Origin: Sphingomonas sp. JUb134
GTDB lineage: Bacteria; Pseudomonadota; Alphaproteobacteria; Sphingomonadales; Sphingomonadaceae
Assembly: GCF_004341505.2 (NCBI RefSeq)
Contig: NZ_SLYP02000001.1
Coordinates: forward strand, 2,628,501 to 2,692,500
Reading direction: 5' to 3'
Length of the DNA: 64,000 bases
This document shows, piece after piece, positions 1 to 8,980 of the stretch. A program made the translations under genes and the position numbers. The stretch's first letter is position 1. Every line of letters begins with the position of its first letter. The notes under the pieces are model-generated. The model had not been told where the DNA came from. It did no database searches and saw only the letters and a list, made by a program, of their open reading frames with translations.

Positions 1-736
1 GGTGCACCAGCTCCGCGGTCAGGTCGCGGGTCGAGCCCTTGGCGCGCTGCGAGAAATCCACGTCCCACCAGCGCACCGGCTCCGGCACCCGCCGGCCGCG
101 CTCCAGCAGCAGGAAGTGGCCGGCAGGCAGCTTGCGCACGCCCGCGACGATGCTCGCGTCGTCGGGCACATAGCCGAGCGCCATGTAATCCTCGATCGCG
201 CCCAGATCGGGTGCACGACGGACCAGCGGATGGGCGAGCAGGCCCTTCAATTCCGACGCGAACGCGACCGCGCCGTCCGACAGCTCGACATAGTGGAGCG
301 GCTTCACGCCCAGCCGATCGCGGGCGAGGAACAGGCTGCGCGCCTCGGCATCGTAGAGCGCGAAGGCGAACATGCCGTTCAGCCGCGACAACAGCCCCGG
401 TCCCCAGGCGCGCCAGCCGTGGAGCAGCACCTCGGTATCGCCATCGGTGGTGAAGCGGGCGCCGAGGCCCGCGAGTTCGGCGCGCACCTCGCGGTAGTTG
501 TAGATCTCGCCGTTGAAGACGACGACGTGGCTTTCACCGGGCGTCGCCATCGGCTGCGGGCTTCCGGCAACGTCGATGATCGAGAGCCGCCGGTGGCCGA
601 GCCCGACGCCGGGTGCCGTCCAGATGCCCGATCCGTCGGGACCGCGATGCGCGAGCGCGTTGGTCATGGCCGTGATCCGCGCGGGCTCGATCGGCTTGGG
701 AAGCGCGGGATAATAGAGGCCGGCGATGCCGCACAT
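1..736 (-). CDS. Asparagine synthase-like amidotransferase, XrtA-associated (partial)
   Basis: The protein begins MCGIAGLYYP, the hallmark of class II glutamine amidotransferases, with Cys2 as the nucleophile that releases ammonia from glutamine. About 245 residues are visible and the gene runs off the left edge, so the C-terminal asparagine-synthase ATP-pyrophosphatase domain is not seen. An HRGPDG motif and an FNGEIYN segment follow as expected for the glutaminase domain. The start ATG shares one base with the xrtA stop (TGATG), so the gene is the last visible member of the exopolysaccharide operon. In XrtA loci this gene is thought to amidate a sugar or precursor rather than make free asparagine; that role is inferred from family context. 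Confidence 0.9.
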   Translation of the reverse strand, partial: MCGIAGLYYPALPKPIEPARITAMTNALAHRGPDGSGIWTAPGVGLGHRRLSIIDVAGSPQPMATPGESHVVVFNGEIYNYREVRAELAGLGARFTTDGDTEVLLHGWRAWGPGLLSRLNGMFAFALYDAEARSLFLARDRLGVKPLHYVELSDGAVAFASELKGLLAHPLVRRAPDLGAIEDYMALGYVPDDASIVAGVRKLPAGHFLLLERGRRVPEPVRWWDVDFSQRAKGSTRDLTAELVH

Positions 737-2265
737 CAGCGCGCACTCCCAGCGACCGAGGCGACTAGCCGGTCGATCGGACCTGCTGCAGCGAGGAAGT
801 CTTCGGCCACTGCGCGTGCCGCCGGACCGCCGCCATGCGCCGACACCAGCACGGCGACGGCAAGCGGCGAGCCGCCGAGCAGCTTCACCTTGAGCGTCTC
901 CAGCTTGACGCGGCGGGCGCTGCCGGTCGTGACGTCGCCCAGCCGGTACCAGGTGAAGGTCTGGCGTTCGACCGGACCAGGCGCGGTCATGCGCACGCCA
1001 CTGCTGCCGGCGAGCGGCGGCAGGTCCTCGATGCGGACCCAACGATCGTTCTCGCGGATCGCGCCCTGGCCGAAGCCGACCAGTTCCTTGCCCTCGTGCT
1101 GGCCCGCATAGATCGCCACCGCCAGGTCGACCCGGCGGCCTTGCGCGTCGGCATAATGGCCCAGCAACAAGCGATCCGCTCCCGGATAGTTGGGCGCCCA
1201 GGCGGGTGCGTCGTCGGCCGCCACCTGGCGCCAGCCGGGCACCGCCGGCAGGGCCGAGCGGGCCGGCAACGGCGCCGCTCTGCCCTCGCCGGCCCAGCCC
1301 CAGCCGGCGAACAGCAGCGCGATGGCCAGTACCAGCGCGGTTGCGAGCGGCAGCCGTAGCGTCCAAGTGACCGGCGCCTGCAGCGCGGCGGGATCGAACC
1401 TGGGTGCGTCGGGGTCGCGATCGAACCAGTGCCAGCCGATCGCCATCACCGCCGCCATCACCAGCGCGAAGAAGACCCAGCCATAGACGATGTGGTCGAA
1501 GCCGGTGGCCGCCTCCACCGAGGTCAGGTGCGCGGCATAGATGGTGCCCGCCGCGCGCACGCCGTTCGCGAGCACCGGCACGATCAGCGCCATCGCCAGG
1601 AACGCCGCGCGCCGCTGCCAGCGGACGTAGCAGACGTTGGCGACCAGCACGCCGTACGCCGCCATCGCGATCACGAACTTCGTGCCCGAACAGGCCTCCG
1701 CCACTTCGAAATAGCCGTTCGGGATGGTGATCAGCACGCCATCGACGACGGCGGGCACGTTCAGCAGGTGGAGCAGCCCCATGGTCTGGCGGACGGTCAG
1801 CGCCTGGAGCGGCATCTCCAGGAAGTCGCCGAACGGCACCAGGAACGCCATGTAGCCGAGCGGAAAGGCGAGCCCTCGCGCGACGTTCGGGCCGAGCAGC
1901 GCCACCACCGCGCCCGCGAGCATCGTCACCAACCCGGCGTGGCGGAACAGCGCGACGGCCGCTGCGTCGCCGACGAGCCAGACGAAGGCGCCGACCGCCA
2001 CCGCCAGCAGGCCGGGTCCCCACGCCTGGGGGTGCAGCTGCGCCAGCTCCCGCCGTCGCTGCCACACCAGCCAGGCGAGGATCGGCGGCACGAACAGGCA
2101 ATGGCCATAGGTGGTGGAGTTCCACCAGATGCCCAGCATGTGCGCGACGTCGCGGCGGAAGATCAGCAGCAACGCGGCCCAGGTGCCGGCGAGACAGGCC
2201 AGCGAGGTGAGCCATCGCGAGGCGAGGCCAGCGGTGAGTGGCGGCGATGCGATCGTCCCGCTCAT
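736..2265 (-). CDS. xrtA: Exosortase A fused to EpsI domain
   Basis: Exosortase A is a polytopic inner-membrane transpeptidase-like protein that cleaves PEP-CTERM sorting signals. The 509-residue product has many hydrophobic helices in its first 290 residues. The conserved triad is visible: Cys192 in EACSGTKF, Arg237 in NGVRAAG and His258 in FDHIVYG. The C-terminal ~200 residues form a soluble EpsI/DUF3485-type domain, so this is the fused XrtA-EpsI architecture. I chose the ATG at 2265, which overlaps the upstream stop as ATGA, over an in-frame upstream ATG at 2316 that lies within the upstream gene. No protein with an obvious PEP-CTERM tail is encoded in this window, so substrates must be elsewhere. 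Confidence 0.92.
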   Translation of the reverse strand: MSGTIASPPLTAGLASRWLTSLACLAGTWAALLLIFRRDVAHMLGIWWNSTTYGHCLFVPPILAWLVWQRRRELAQLHPQAWGPGLLAVAVGAFVWLVGDAAAVALFRHAGLVTMLAGAVVALLGPNVARGLAFPLGYMAFLVPFGDFLEMPLQALTVRQTMGLLHLLNVPAVVDGVLITIPNGYFEVAEACSGTKFVIAMAAYGVLVANVCYVRWQRRAAFLAMALIVPVLANGVRAAGTIYAAHLTSVEAATGFDHIVYGWVFFALVMAAVMAIGWHWFDRDPDAPRFDPAALQAPVTWTLRLPLATALVLAIALLFAGWGWAGEGRAAPLPARSALPAVPGWRQVAADDAPAWAPNYPGADRLLLGHYADAQGRRVDLAVAIYAGQHEGKELVGFGQGAIRENDRWVRIEDLPPLAGSSGVRMTAPGPVERQTFTWYRLGDVTTGSARRVKLETLKVKLLGGSPLAVAVLVSAHGGGPAARAVAEDFLAAAGPIDRLVASVAGSAR

Positions 2266-3446
2266 GCCGCCTGCCGCTCCAGCAGCGCATCGAGCGGTGC
2301 CAGCTGCGCGTCCCAACCATAGCGGCGCTGCACCTGCGTGCGCGCCCGGGCACCGATTTTGGACGCCTCGGCGGGATCGGCGAACAAGTTCGAAATGGCG
2401 TGTGCGAAGTCTGTCGGCGCGCGGGCCACGGAAAGGCAGCCGTCGTGGTCAATCCCCTCCGCCGCTTCCGACGAGGCGACCACCGGACGCGCCATGGCCA
2501 TTGCCTCTAGCACCTTGTTCTGGACACCGCGGGCGATGCGCAGCGGCGCGACCACCACGCTTGCCGCAGCGAGCCAACCGCGCACATCCGGCACCTCGCC
2601 GGTCACGAGCACGCCCGGCTGCCCGGCAAGGGCGCGGACGGTCGGGGCCGGCGCCCGCCCGACGATCGCGAAGCGTGCGCCGGGATGCCGTTCCCGGACC
2701 TGGGGCAGCACGGCCTCTGCGAACCAGGTGACTGCTTCGACGTTGGGGCGATAGTCCATCTGGCCGGTGAAGACGATCAGCGGCCGGGCTTCGCAGACCG
2801 GCTCGGCCGCGGACGGATCGTAGAAGGCCGTGTCGATGCCGTTGCCGATCGCTCGCACGCGCGGCGCTCCCGTCGCTTTCCGGAACAGCGCGGCCTCTGC
2901 CTCGCTCACGAACAGGCTGGCGTCAGCGCGCTCGGCAACCTTGGCCTCGAACGCCTGGAGCAGCCGCGCCTCGCGTGCGAGCAGCCAGCGCATCGGCCCC
3001 GTCGCTTCGCCGGCATATTGGGCGAACTTGGCGGAATCCATGTCGACGAAATCCATCACCACCCGCGCGTTCGTATCGGCAGGCAAATATTGCGCCATCT
3101 GGCCGGAGAAGACGTAGATCGCCTCGATCGGCTCGCGTGCCAGTACGTCGCGTACCGCCGCGCGCATCGCGGCGGCATCGAACGCGGTGAGCGAGAACGG
3201 GCGACGGGTCGCCAGCGCCTCGGCGACGGCGCGCGTACGCCCCTTGCCGCGCCACAGGATCGTGCGGCTGGCGGTCGCCTCCACGAGTTCGGGACGCGGC
3301 CGGAGATCGCGGCGATCGTCGGCAAAGGCGCAGAGATGGACCCGGTGGCTGCGGGCGAGATGCCGCAGCACGTGCCAGCCGCGGATCTTGTCGCCGCGGT
3401 CGGGCGGGAACGGCATCCGGTGCGCCAGGAACAGGATCGATCCCAT
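2262..3446 (-). CDS. Glycosyltransferase, XrtA/PEP-CTERM locus type (GT4-like)
   Basis: The 394-residue protein starts MGSILFLAHRMPFPPDRGDK, typical of the sugar transferase subfamily found with exosortase A. A C-terminal GT-B donor-binding half is visible, with GVQNKVLEAMAMARPVVAS near residues 310-330 (the E-x7-E type region of retaining GT4 enzymes). It probably adds a sugar to the lipid-linked exopolysaccharide repeat at the cytoplasmic face. It overlaps the FemAB-like gene upstream by one base and xrtA downstream by four, so translation is likely coupled. The donor sugar cannot be read from sequence. Confidence 0.88.
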   Translation of the reverse strand: MGSILFLAHRMPFPPDRGDKIRGWHVLRHLARSHRVHLCAFADDRRDLRPRPELVEATASRTILWRGKGRTRAVAEALATRRPFSLTAFDAAAMRAAVRDVLAREPIEAIYVFSGQMAQYLPADTNARVVMDFVDMDSAKFAQYAGEATGPMRWLLAREARLLQAFEAKVAERADASLFVSEAEAALFRKATGAPRVRAIGNGIDTAFYDPSAAEPVCEARPLIVFTGQMDYRPNVEAVTWFAEAVLPQVRERHPGARFAIVGRAPAPTVRALAGQPGVLVTGEVPDVRGWLAAASVVVAPLRIARGVQNKVLEAMAMARPVVASSEAAEGIDHDGCLSVARAPTDFAHAISNLFADPAEASKIGARARTQVQRRYGWDAQLAPLDALLERQAA

Positions 3447-4516
3447 CAGCCGAGCCCGCGCGCGATCCAGGGGCCGACGCGGTTGGCGACCGCGAGCGGC
3501 AGCCGCTGCCAGGCGGCGATCTTCAGCCGATACTTCGGGTTGAGCGGGCTGGCGTCCCGGGGCGCCGCGCCGTCGCGGGTCCAGGTCGCATAGGCGAGCG
3601 GTTGGGGCGTGAAGCCCCAGTTCTTCTTGAACGCAGCCGGCCCGGTGCCGGCCTTGGACCGGCCGAAGTCGAAGGCGGTGCAGCCGCGATCGCGGGCGTG
3701 CTGCATCAGGGCGAAGTACATGGCGTCGTTGGCGCGCAGCGCGCGCGCGGCGCGGGTCCCGCCGCCCCAATAGGGATAGACGGTGCCGCGCCAATAGAGG
3801 CTGAGCACGCTCGCGACCGGGCTCCCCTCATGGCGCACGGTCAGGATGTCGGCGCCTTCCGGTCCGAACGCGTCGAGGACTTCGCGGAACAGCGCCGGCG
3901 GGAACACCGGCGTGCCCAGATTGCGAACGGATTCGCCATAGACAGCGAAATGCTCCGCTAGGTCCCGGCGGCTTCGGCCGGTTGCGACCTCGAAGCCGGT
4001 GGCGAGCGCCTTGCGGACCTCGGCGCGTTGCTTGCGGGGGATGGCGGTGAGTTCAGCGGCGTCGTCCGCGGCGATCGGACGGACGAAGCCCAGGTAGCGG
4101 CCCGCGTCCACCGTCCAGCCGGCGCCAACGGGCGCGGGGCCGCCGCGCAGCTCGATCGTCGGCGCGCCTTCTGCCTCCGCGGTCGCGAGCGCCTGCTCAA
4201 TCAAGGCTGCCTGCGCCGCTTCATCGTCGCCGAGCGGACCGCCCGCGACGCCGAAGCCGGTCGAGACCAGCGCGGTGCCGAACAGGCGCGATCGCACGGT
4301 GGTGAGCGGCAGGATCGCCGCCAGCGTGTCGCCGCGCTCCGCCACCAGCATCGCGAAGCGCTGGCCGGTCGCCCGCGCCGTCGCCATGCCCCAGGCGGGC
4401 AGGTGAAAAGGCGTGCCCCCCGGCTGCTCCGCCACGAAGCCGGCGATGCGCGCGCGTTCGGCCGCATCGTCCAGCCGGGCGGTTCGGACGGTCACTCCCG
4501 CGACGAGTTGCGTCAC
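3446..4516 (-). CDS. FemAB-like N-acyltransferase, XrtA-associated
   Basis: This 356-residue protein has the GNAT-fold layout of the FemAB/XrtA-associated family, including a C-terminal AFDFGRSKAGTGPAAFKKNWGF-like segment (roughly residues 300-322). FemAB relatives transfer aminoacyl groups; the acceptor in XrtA loci is unknown and probably an amino sugar of the exopolysaccharide. The start is a GTG that overlaps the upstream stop (GTGA). The reading frame stays open far upstream, but that extension is arginine-rich shadow of the deacetylase gene and was rejected. The end overlaps the next start by one base. Confidence 0.88.
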   Translation of the reverse strand: MTQLVAGVTVRTARLDDAAERARIAGFVAEQPGGTPFHLPAWGMATARATGQRFAMLVAERGDTLAAILPLTTVRSRLFGTALVSTGFGVAGGPLGDDEAAQAALIEQALATAEAEGAPTIELRGGPAPVGAGWTVDAGRYLGFVRPIAADDAAELTAIPRKQRAEVRKALATGFEVATGRSRRDLAEHFAVYGESVRNLGTPVFPPALFREVLDAFGPEGADILTVRHEGSPVASVLSLYWRGTVYPYWGGGTRAARALRANDAMYFALMQHARDRGCTAFDFGRSKAGTGPAAFKKNWGFTPQPLAYATWTRDGAAPRDASPLNPKYRLKIAAWQRLPLAVANRVGPWIARGLG

Positions 4517-5352
4517 GCGCGCTGCGCCTCCGCGGCCACGATGGCGTCGGCACGTCCCCAGCGGTGCCGGCGCAGCAGCCGGCGCAGCTTGCCCTCCATC
4601 GCGCCCAGGCGGGCGTAATGGCGCACGCGCGACCGCATCGGCGCACCGGCCACCCGGGGCTGGCCGGCGTCGATCTCCCACGGGTGGAAGTAGAACATGG
4701 CGGGGCGCCCCTCCCCGGCATTTGCCTGCACCACCGCGCGTTCGGTGATGGCACCCGGCAGCAGCCGGAAGAAGCCACCGCCGGCCGGCACCTGCCGCCC
4801 GAGCACGCGCGCGGTGGTGATCGGCCATTCGATCAGATCACTGTCGGCAAGCGGGCGGAAGGGATGCGGCGGCGCGTCCGGCCAGCCATAATGGTCGTGG
4901 CGGACCGGGGCCACGCTCGACGAATACAGATACCCCGTCTCCGCCAGCACCGCGTGCGCCCAGGGGGTGCGCGCGTCGATCGAGAAGCTGGGCGCGCGAT
5001 AGCCGGTGACGGCGACCCCGCCCGCATCCTCCAGCGCGGTCCGCGCCCGCGCGACATCGGCCCGGAACTGGTCGGGGGTGAAGGTGAAGACGCGTTGGTG
5101 ATCCCAGCCGTGGCTGGCGACTTCATGCCCCGCATCGGCGATGCGGCGGATCAGGCCGGGGGCACGCTCCGCCACCCAGCCGAGCGTGAAGAAGGTCGCG
5201 CGCGTGCCCGTTTCGGCAAACAGCGCCAGCACGCGATCGGTATTCGCCTCGACCCGGCTTTCCAGGCGCGGCCAGTCCTCGCGGGCGATCACCGTTTCAA
5301 AGGCACCGACCTGGAACCAGTCCTCGACGTCGACCGACATGGCGTTGCGCAT
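4513..5352 (-). CDS. Polysaccharide deacetylase, XrtA locus subfamily
   Basis: A 279-residue NodB-fold deacetylase. The N-terminal NAMSVDVEDWFQV places the catalytic Asp pair typical of this subfamily (SVDVED), and EVASHGWDHQRVF holds the zinc-binding His-x3-His. The C-terminal region carries the DUF3473-type FYFHPWEID segment. It likely removes N-acetyl groups from the polymer during synthesis or export. The ATG at 5352 starts 10 bases after the upstream ATPase stop. The downstream FemAB-like gene overlaps its stop, so an acyl group removed here could be replaced there; that pairing is an inference from adjacency. Confidence 0.92.
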   Translation of the reverse strand: MRNAMSVDVEDWFQVGAFETVIAREDWPRLESRVEANTDRVLALFAETGTRATFFTLGWVAERAPGLIRRIADAGHEVASHGWDHQRVFTFTPDQFRADVARARTALEDAGGVAVTGYRAPSFSIDARTPWAHAVLAETGYLYSSSVAPVRHDHYGWPDAPPHPFRPLADSDLIEWPITTARVLGRQVPAGGGFFRLLPGAITERAVVQANAGEGRPAMFYFHPWEIDAGQPRVAGAPMRSRVRHYARLGAMEGKLRRLLRRHRWGRADAIVAAEAQRA

Positions 5353-5362
5353 GGGCGGCGGC

Positions 5363-6448
5363 TCAGGCGGCGTTGCCGCGCAGCCGGTCGATGTTGGGCC
5401 GGCGCTCCTCGCCCTCCACCCAGTCGACCAGCAGCATCAGCACGCGGCGCAGCGTCTCGTCCTGATCGGCAAGGCGCGCCTCCAGCTTGGCGATGCGATC
5501 GTTGAGGGCCGCAAGCTCTGCGGTCTGCGCGCTGCCCGGCGAGGGCACGGCGTGGAGCACGCCGCGCGCCGGGCGGGCGGTGTCGGGCGATGGCGCAGCG
5601 GCGGGCACATGCTCCTCCGCCTCTTCCGAGTGGCCGACGTCCTCCGCCAGTTCGACGCCGACCGCGTCGATCTCGGCCGCGTCGAAGCGCTCGATCTCCT
5701 CGACGCCGCCCATCAGGAGCACGCGGCTCATCAACAGGTTCAGCCGGCGCGGCACGCCGCCCGACCAGCGATGCAGCGCCTCAATCGCCTCGGGCGTGAA
5801 ATCGGGCCGGCCGTTCCAGCCGACCAGCGACAGGCGATGGACGATGTAGGGTTCGACCTCATGCGCCTCCATCGGATCGAGATGGTGCATCGCGATCACG
5901 CGCTGGCGCAGCTGCTCGACGCGGCCGGAGCCCTGCAGGCGCTCGCGGAACTCGGGCTGCCCGAGCAGGAAGATCTGGAGCAGCGCGTGGCCGCCGGCCT
6001 GGAAGTTCGACAGCATCCGCAGCTCTTCGATCGCGGAGAGCGGCAGCGACTGCGCCTCGTCCACCACCAGCAGCGTGCGGCGGCCGGCGCGCGCGACCGC
6101 GTGGAGCCCGCGCTCGATCGCGGACAGCAGCTGCGCCTTGGAAAGCCCCGCCGGATCGGTGCCCAGGCCCGATGCGATGACCTGCAACAGGTCCTCCGGC
6201 TCCAGCTGGGTCGTCACCAGCCGGATGACGTTCAGGCGAGCGGGATCGATGGTGGAAAGGACGTGGCCCAAGAGCGTGGTCTTGCCCGCACCCGGCTCGC
6301 CGGTGATGACGATGAAGCCCTCACCCTCGCTCAGGCCATAGGTGAGGTACGCCATCGCCTTGCGATGGGTGCCCGTGTCGAACCAGAAGGCCGGGTCCGG
6401 CGTGAGCTGGAAGGGCTTGCCCGAAAGGCCATAGAAATCGTCGTACAT
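5363..6448 (-). CDS. XrtA-associated AAA ATPase
   Basis: The 361-residue protein begins MYDDFYGLSGKPFQLTPD, characteristic of ExeA/general-secretion-type ATPases in exosortase loci. Walker A is GEPGAGKTT (about residues 45-53) and Walker B is LLVVDEAQSLP (about residues 124-134). A variable, Ala/Glu-rich C-terminal tail ends in a short coiled-coil segment (AELAALNDRIAKLEARLADQ). It probably energises or organises polymer export at the cytoplasmic membrane. I took the ATG at 6448 because the family consensus starts there; the longer upstream frame overlaps the outer-membrane protein gene. Confidence 0.9.
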   Translation of the reverse strand: MYDDFYGLSGKPFQLTPDPAFWFDTGTHRKAMAYLTYGLSEGEGFIVITGEPGAGKTTLLGHVLSTIDPARLNVIRLVTTQLEPEDLLQVIASGLGTDPAGLSKAQLLSAIERGLHAVARAGRRTLLVVDEAQSLPLSAIEELRMLSNFQAGGHALLQIFLLGQPEFRERLQGSGRVEQLRQRVIAMHHLDPMEAHEVEPYIVHRLSLVGWNGRPDFTPEAIEALHRWSGGVPRRLNLLMSRVLLMGGVEEIERFDAAEIDAVGVELAEDVGHSEEAEEHVPAAAPSPDTARPARGVLHAVPSPGSAQTAELAALNDRIAKLEARLADQDETLRRVLMLLVDWVEGEERRPNIDRLRGNAA

Positions 6449-6461
6449 CGTCCCGGCCTCC

Positions 6462-8081
6462 TCAGAAGCGGTAGCCGAAAGCGAGCAGTGCCTGGGCGAT
6501 CCAGGCGCTTTCGCTCCGTTCGACATCAAAAGTGTACAGCCCGGCCGAAAAGGTCCCATAGGCCCGGCCGAAGTTGCGATAATAGGCGCCCTGGGCGCCG
6601 CCGCCCCAGCTGTCGAGCGCGCCGTCGATCCCGCTGGTGAAGTAGTTGGCGTAGAGGTCCGCGGTCACCCCCGAACGCGAATCCAGCGCCCGCTGGGCGA
6701 ACGCCTGCGCGTAGTAGCTCTCGTCATTGCTGCGGTAGATGTCGGCACCCGGCACCTCCGGCAGGAAATAGTGGCGGTTGCTGTAGCCTGCCCCTACCCC
6801 GAGCCGGGTATTGCCGCGGCTGACGGCATAGACCGCATCGACCCCGCGCGCGCGGTAGACCGCGGTGGAGATCGACTGGAACACCGGGGTCAGGCAGGTG
6901 CCGGGCTGCGGAACGCCGCCGGGCGTGGTGCCGCCGCTGAACACGCAGCCGCTGTAGCGGTTGCCGAACGGATCGGTGCCGCCGTTGTAGAAGCTGGTCG
7001 GCAGCGATGCGAGCCCGCTGGTCAGCTGCTGGCCGAAGGTGGTGACCGTGTCATAGACCCGCACCTGAAGACCGGCATTGGGTGCGGTCTGCCACGTCAG
7101 CGATCCCGTGTAGATCATGCTGCCGTAGCGCTGGCCGATCCGCGCCTCCAGCTGGAAGCGCGGGCTCGGGTGCCAGACGACGCCCGCGTCCCAGATCACG
7201 CCATCGACGTCATAGGCCAGGCGGATCGGAGAATCGGGATCGGTCACATAGCGGCCGTTCCCGTCGACGACGGGGAAGCCCTGTGCGTCCAGCAGCGGAT
7301 CGCGCTGGCCGACCTCGATCTTCTCCCAGCCGATGCCGCCGACCACCGCCAGTTCGCGGCTCACCGGCATCAGCGCGTCGAGGCGCAGGAACTTGCCCTC
7401 GTAGAACTGGTCGAGCTGGCTCGTGTCCTCCCGCACCAGCCCGCCCGAAAGCGTGAGGCCGACCGGCAGCACCGTGCCCGGCCGGGTCGAAAGACTGCCG
7501 GTCAGCTGGTGGCTGGTGGAATCGTCGTAGAAGTCCAGCTCGCGACCGGTCTCGTCGCGGAACAGGTCCGGCGCCTCCACCTTGGTGTAGCCGAGACGAT
7601 AGGCGGCGTTGACCGCGACCGGGCCGGCCCTTGTCGAGAGCGTCGGCCCGCCGTAGAGCGAGTAGACCTGCGTGCTGCTGCCGTCATAGCCGGCGAGATA
7701 GGCGGGCGAGCCGCCACCGATGCCGGCGCGGGTGCGCGTCGCGAGCGCCCCCGCCTCGACCGAGATGGTGCGGGTGAGCTGCGCATTCGCCCGGGCGAGG
7801 CCGGAATGGACGTCGCTGTCGCGGGCGTCGTCTCCCCATCCGATGGTGCGCTGGTACTGATAGGACAGCTGCACCTGCACCCGCCGGCTCTGCACCACCG
7901 CGTCCACGCCGGCGGTCAGCTGGGTATAGGTGAGCACATCGTCGTTGGTGAGGTCCGCCGACAGCACCTGGCCGACCTCGATATAGGGCGACACCTCGAC
8001 CCGGCGTCCCTGCGCCTGAGCCGGATCCGGCATCGTCAGCACCAGCACGCCCGCACCGGCCAGCCATGCGGCTCGGTTCAC
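6462..8081 (-). CDS. Outer-membrane beta-barrel, XrtA/PEP-CTERM system-associated
   Basis: A 539-residue protein with a clear signal peptide (hydrophobic LAGAGVLVLTMPDPAQAQ, cleavage after AQA). The body is rich in alternating polar/aromatic strands and the C-terminus is FGYRF, ending in Phe as outer-membrane barrels do. It matches the layout of the large uncharacterised outer-membrane proteins conserved in exosortase A loci, a likely exopolysaccharide export channel partner. The start is a GTG overlapping the tyrosine-kinase stop (GTGA). It is less conserved than its neighbours, so function rests mainly on position. Confidence 0.85.
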   Translation of the reverse strand: MNRAAWLAGAGVLVLTMPDPAQAQGRRVEVSPYIEVGQVLSADLTNDDVLTYTQLTAGVDAVVQSRRVQVQLSYQYQRTIGWGDDARDSDVHSGLARANAQLTRTISVEAGALATRTRAGIGGGSPAYLAGYDGSSTQVYSLYGGPTLSTRAGPVAVNAAYRLGYTKVEAPDLFRDETGRELDFYDDSTSHQLTGSLSTRPGTVLPVGLTLSGGLVREDTSQLDQFYEGKFLRLDALMPVSRELAVVGGIGWEKIEVGQRDPLLDAQGFPVVDGNGRYVTDPDSPIRLAYDVDGVIWDAGVVWHPSPRFQLEARIGQRYGSMIYTGSLTWQTAPNAGLQVRVYDTVTTFGQQLTSGLASLPTSFYNGGTDPFGNRYSGCVFSGGTTPGGVPQPGTCLTPVFQSISTAVYRARGVDAVYAVSRGNTRLGVGAGYSNRHYFLPEVPGADIYRSNDESYYAQAFAQRALDSRSGVTADLYANYFTSGIDGALDSWGGGAQGAYYRNFGRAYGTFSAGLYTFDVERSESAWIAQALLAFGYRF

Positions 8082-8980
8082 GCCTCTTCCTCCGCTTCGT
8101 AATAGCTGCCGAAGCGCCGGCCGCGCGGCTGGAGGGAGACGGCGTTCAGCAGCAGCTGCACCGTGTCGCAGCCATCGAGCAGCGCCACCGCCTCGCGCAG
8201 GTCGCTCTCGCTGGTGCGATCCGCGCGCACCACGACCAGCACCTGGCCGACATGCTCCGCAAGCGCCGTGGCGGTCGACGCCGCGAGGACCGGCGCCGAA
8301 TCGAACACCATCAGGCGGCGCGGATTCGCCCGCTCCAGCCGCTGGAGCAGGGCATGGGCACGGTCGCTCGCCAGCAGCTCCGTATCATTGTCGCTGCGGG
8401 CGCCGGCCGGCAGCACCGACAGGTTCGGCACGTCCGTCGGGATGATGCAGCCCTCGACGTCGATCGTCGGGTCAGCGAGCGCATCGAGCAGTCCCGGCCC
8501 GCTCGGGATGCCGAGCGTGTCCGGCACGTCGGGCTTGGCGAAATCGGCGTCGACCAGCAGCACTTCCAGGTCGCGCTCGGCCGCAAGCGACAGCGCGAGG
8601 TTGACCGAGCAGAAGGTCTTGCCCTCGTCGGGCTGGGCCGAACAGACGAGCACGCTGCGCGAGCGGGTGGCGTCGCCCTCCCGCGCGGCGAGCAGCAGCT
8701 GGCGCTTCACCAGGCGGAATTCCTCGGCCAGCGCAGAGACGGGGCCGCCGGGGACGAGCATGCCGCGCTCCGCCAGCCGCACCCGGTCGATCGGCTCGGG
8801 TGCGCGAGCGGGAACCGAGGGGGCGGCGGGTTCGGCCGGGTTTGCCGCGGGCGCAGGCGCCGGGCCCATCGGGCGCAGGCCGGCGCCCGGCTGGAAGCCA
8901 TAGCGCTCGACGGCGCGCTCGAGCAGCGAGCCGCGACGGCGCGGGGGCGGCGGAGCGCCGTTGATCGGATCTCCCCTCAT
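8078..8980 (-). CDS. Exopolysaccharide tyrosine-protein kinase (BY-kinase), XrtA-associated
   Basis: A 300-residue cytoplasmic BY-kinase domain. Walker A is SAQPDEGKTFCSVN, Walker A' is LLVDADFAKPD and Walker B is LMVFDSAPVL. The N-terminal ~90 residues are Pro/Ala-rich linker. The C-terminus, RRFGSYYEAEEEA, has a short tyrosine cluster suited to autophosphorylation. It pairs with the chain-length determinant encoded immediately upstream, whose reading frame overlaps this one by four bases (ATGA). Together they regulate polymer length, as Wzc halves do in split systems. Confidence 0.92.
   Translation of the reverse strand: MRGDPINGAPPPPRRRGSLLERAVERYGFQPGAGLRPMGPAPAPAANPAEPAAPSVPARAPEPIDRVRLAERGMLVPGGPVSALAEEFRLVKRQLLLAAREGDATRSRSVLVCSAQPDEGKTFCSVNLALSLAAERDLEVLLVDADFAKPDVPDTLGIPSGPGLLDALADPTIDVEGCIIPTDVPNLSVLPAGARSDNDTELLASDRAHALLQRLERANPRRLMVFDSAPVLAASTATALAEHVGQVLVVVRADRTSESDLREAVALLDGCDTVQLLLNAVSLQPRGRRFGSYYEAEEEA

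Noticed and set aside
3604..6640. Long plus-strand ORFs opposite the exopolysaccharide genes
   Set aside because: They are Arg/His/Gln-rich antisense shadows, expected in high-GC DNA, and the minus-strand genes have clear family motifs.
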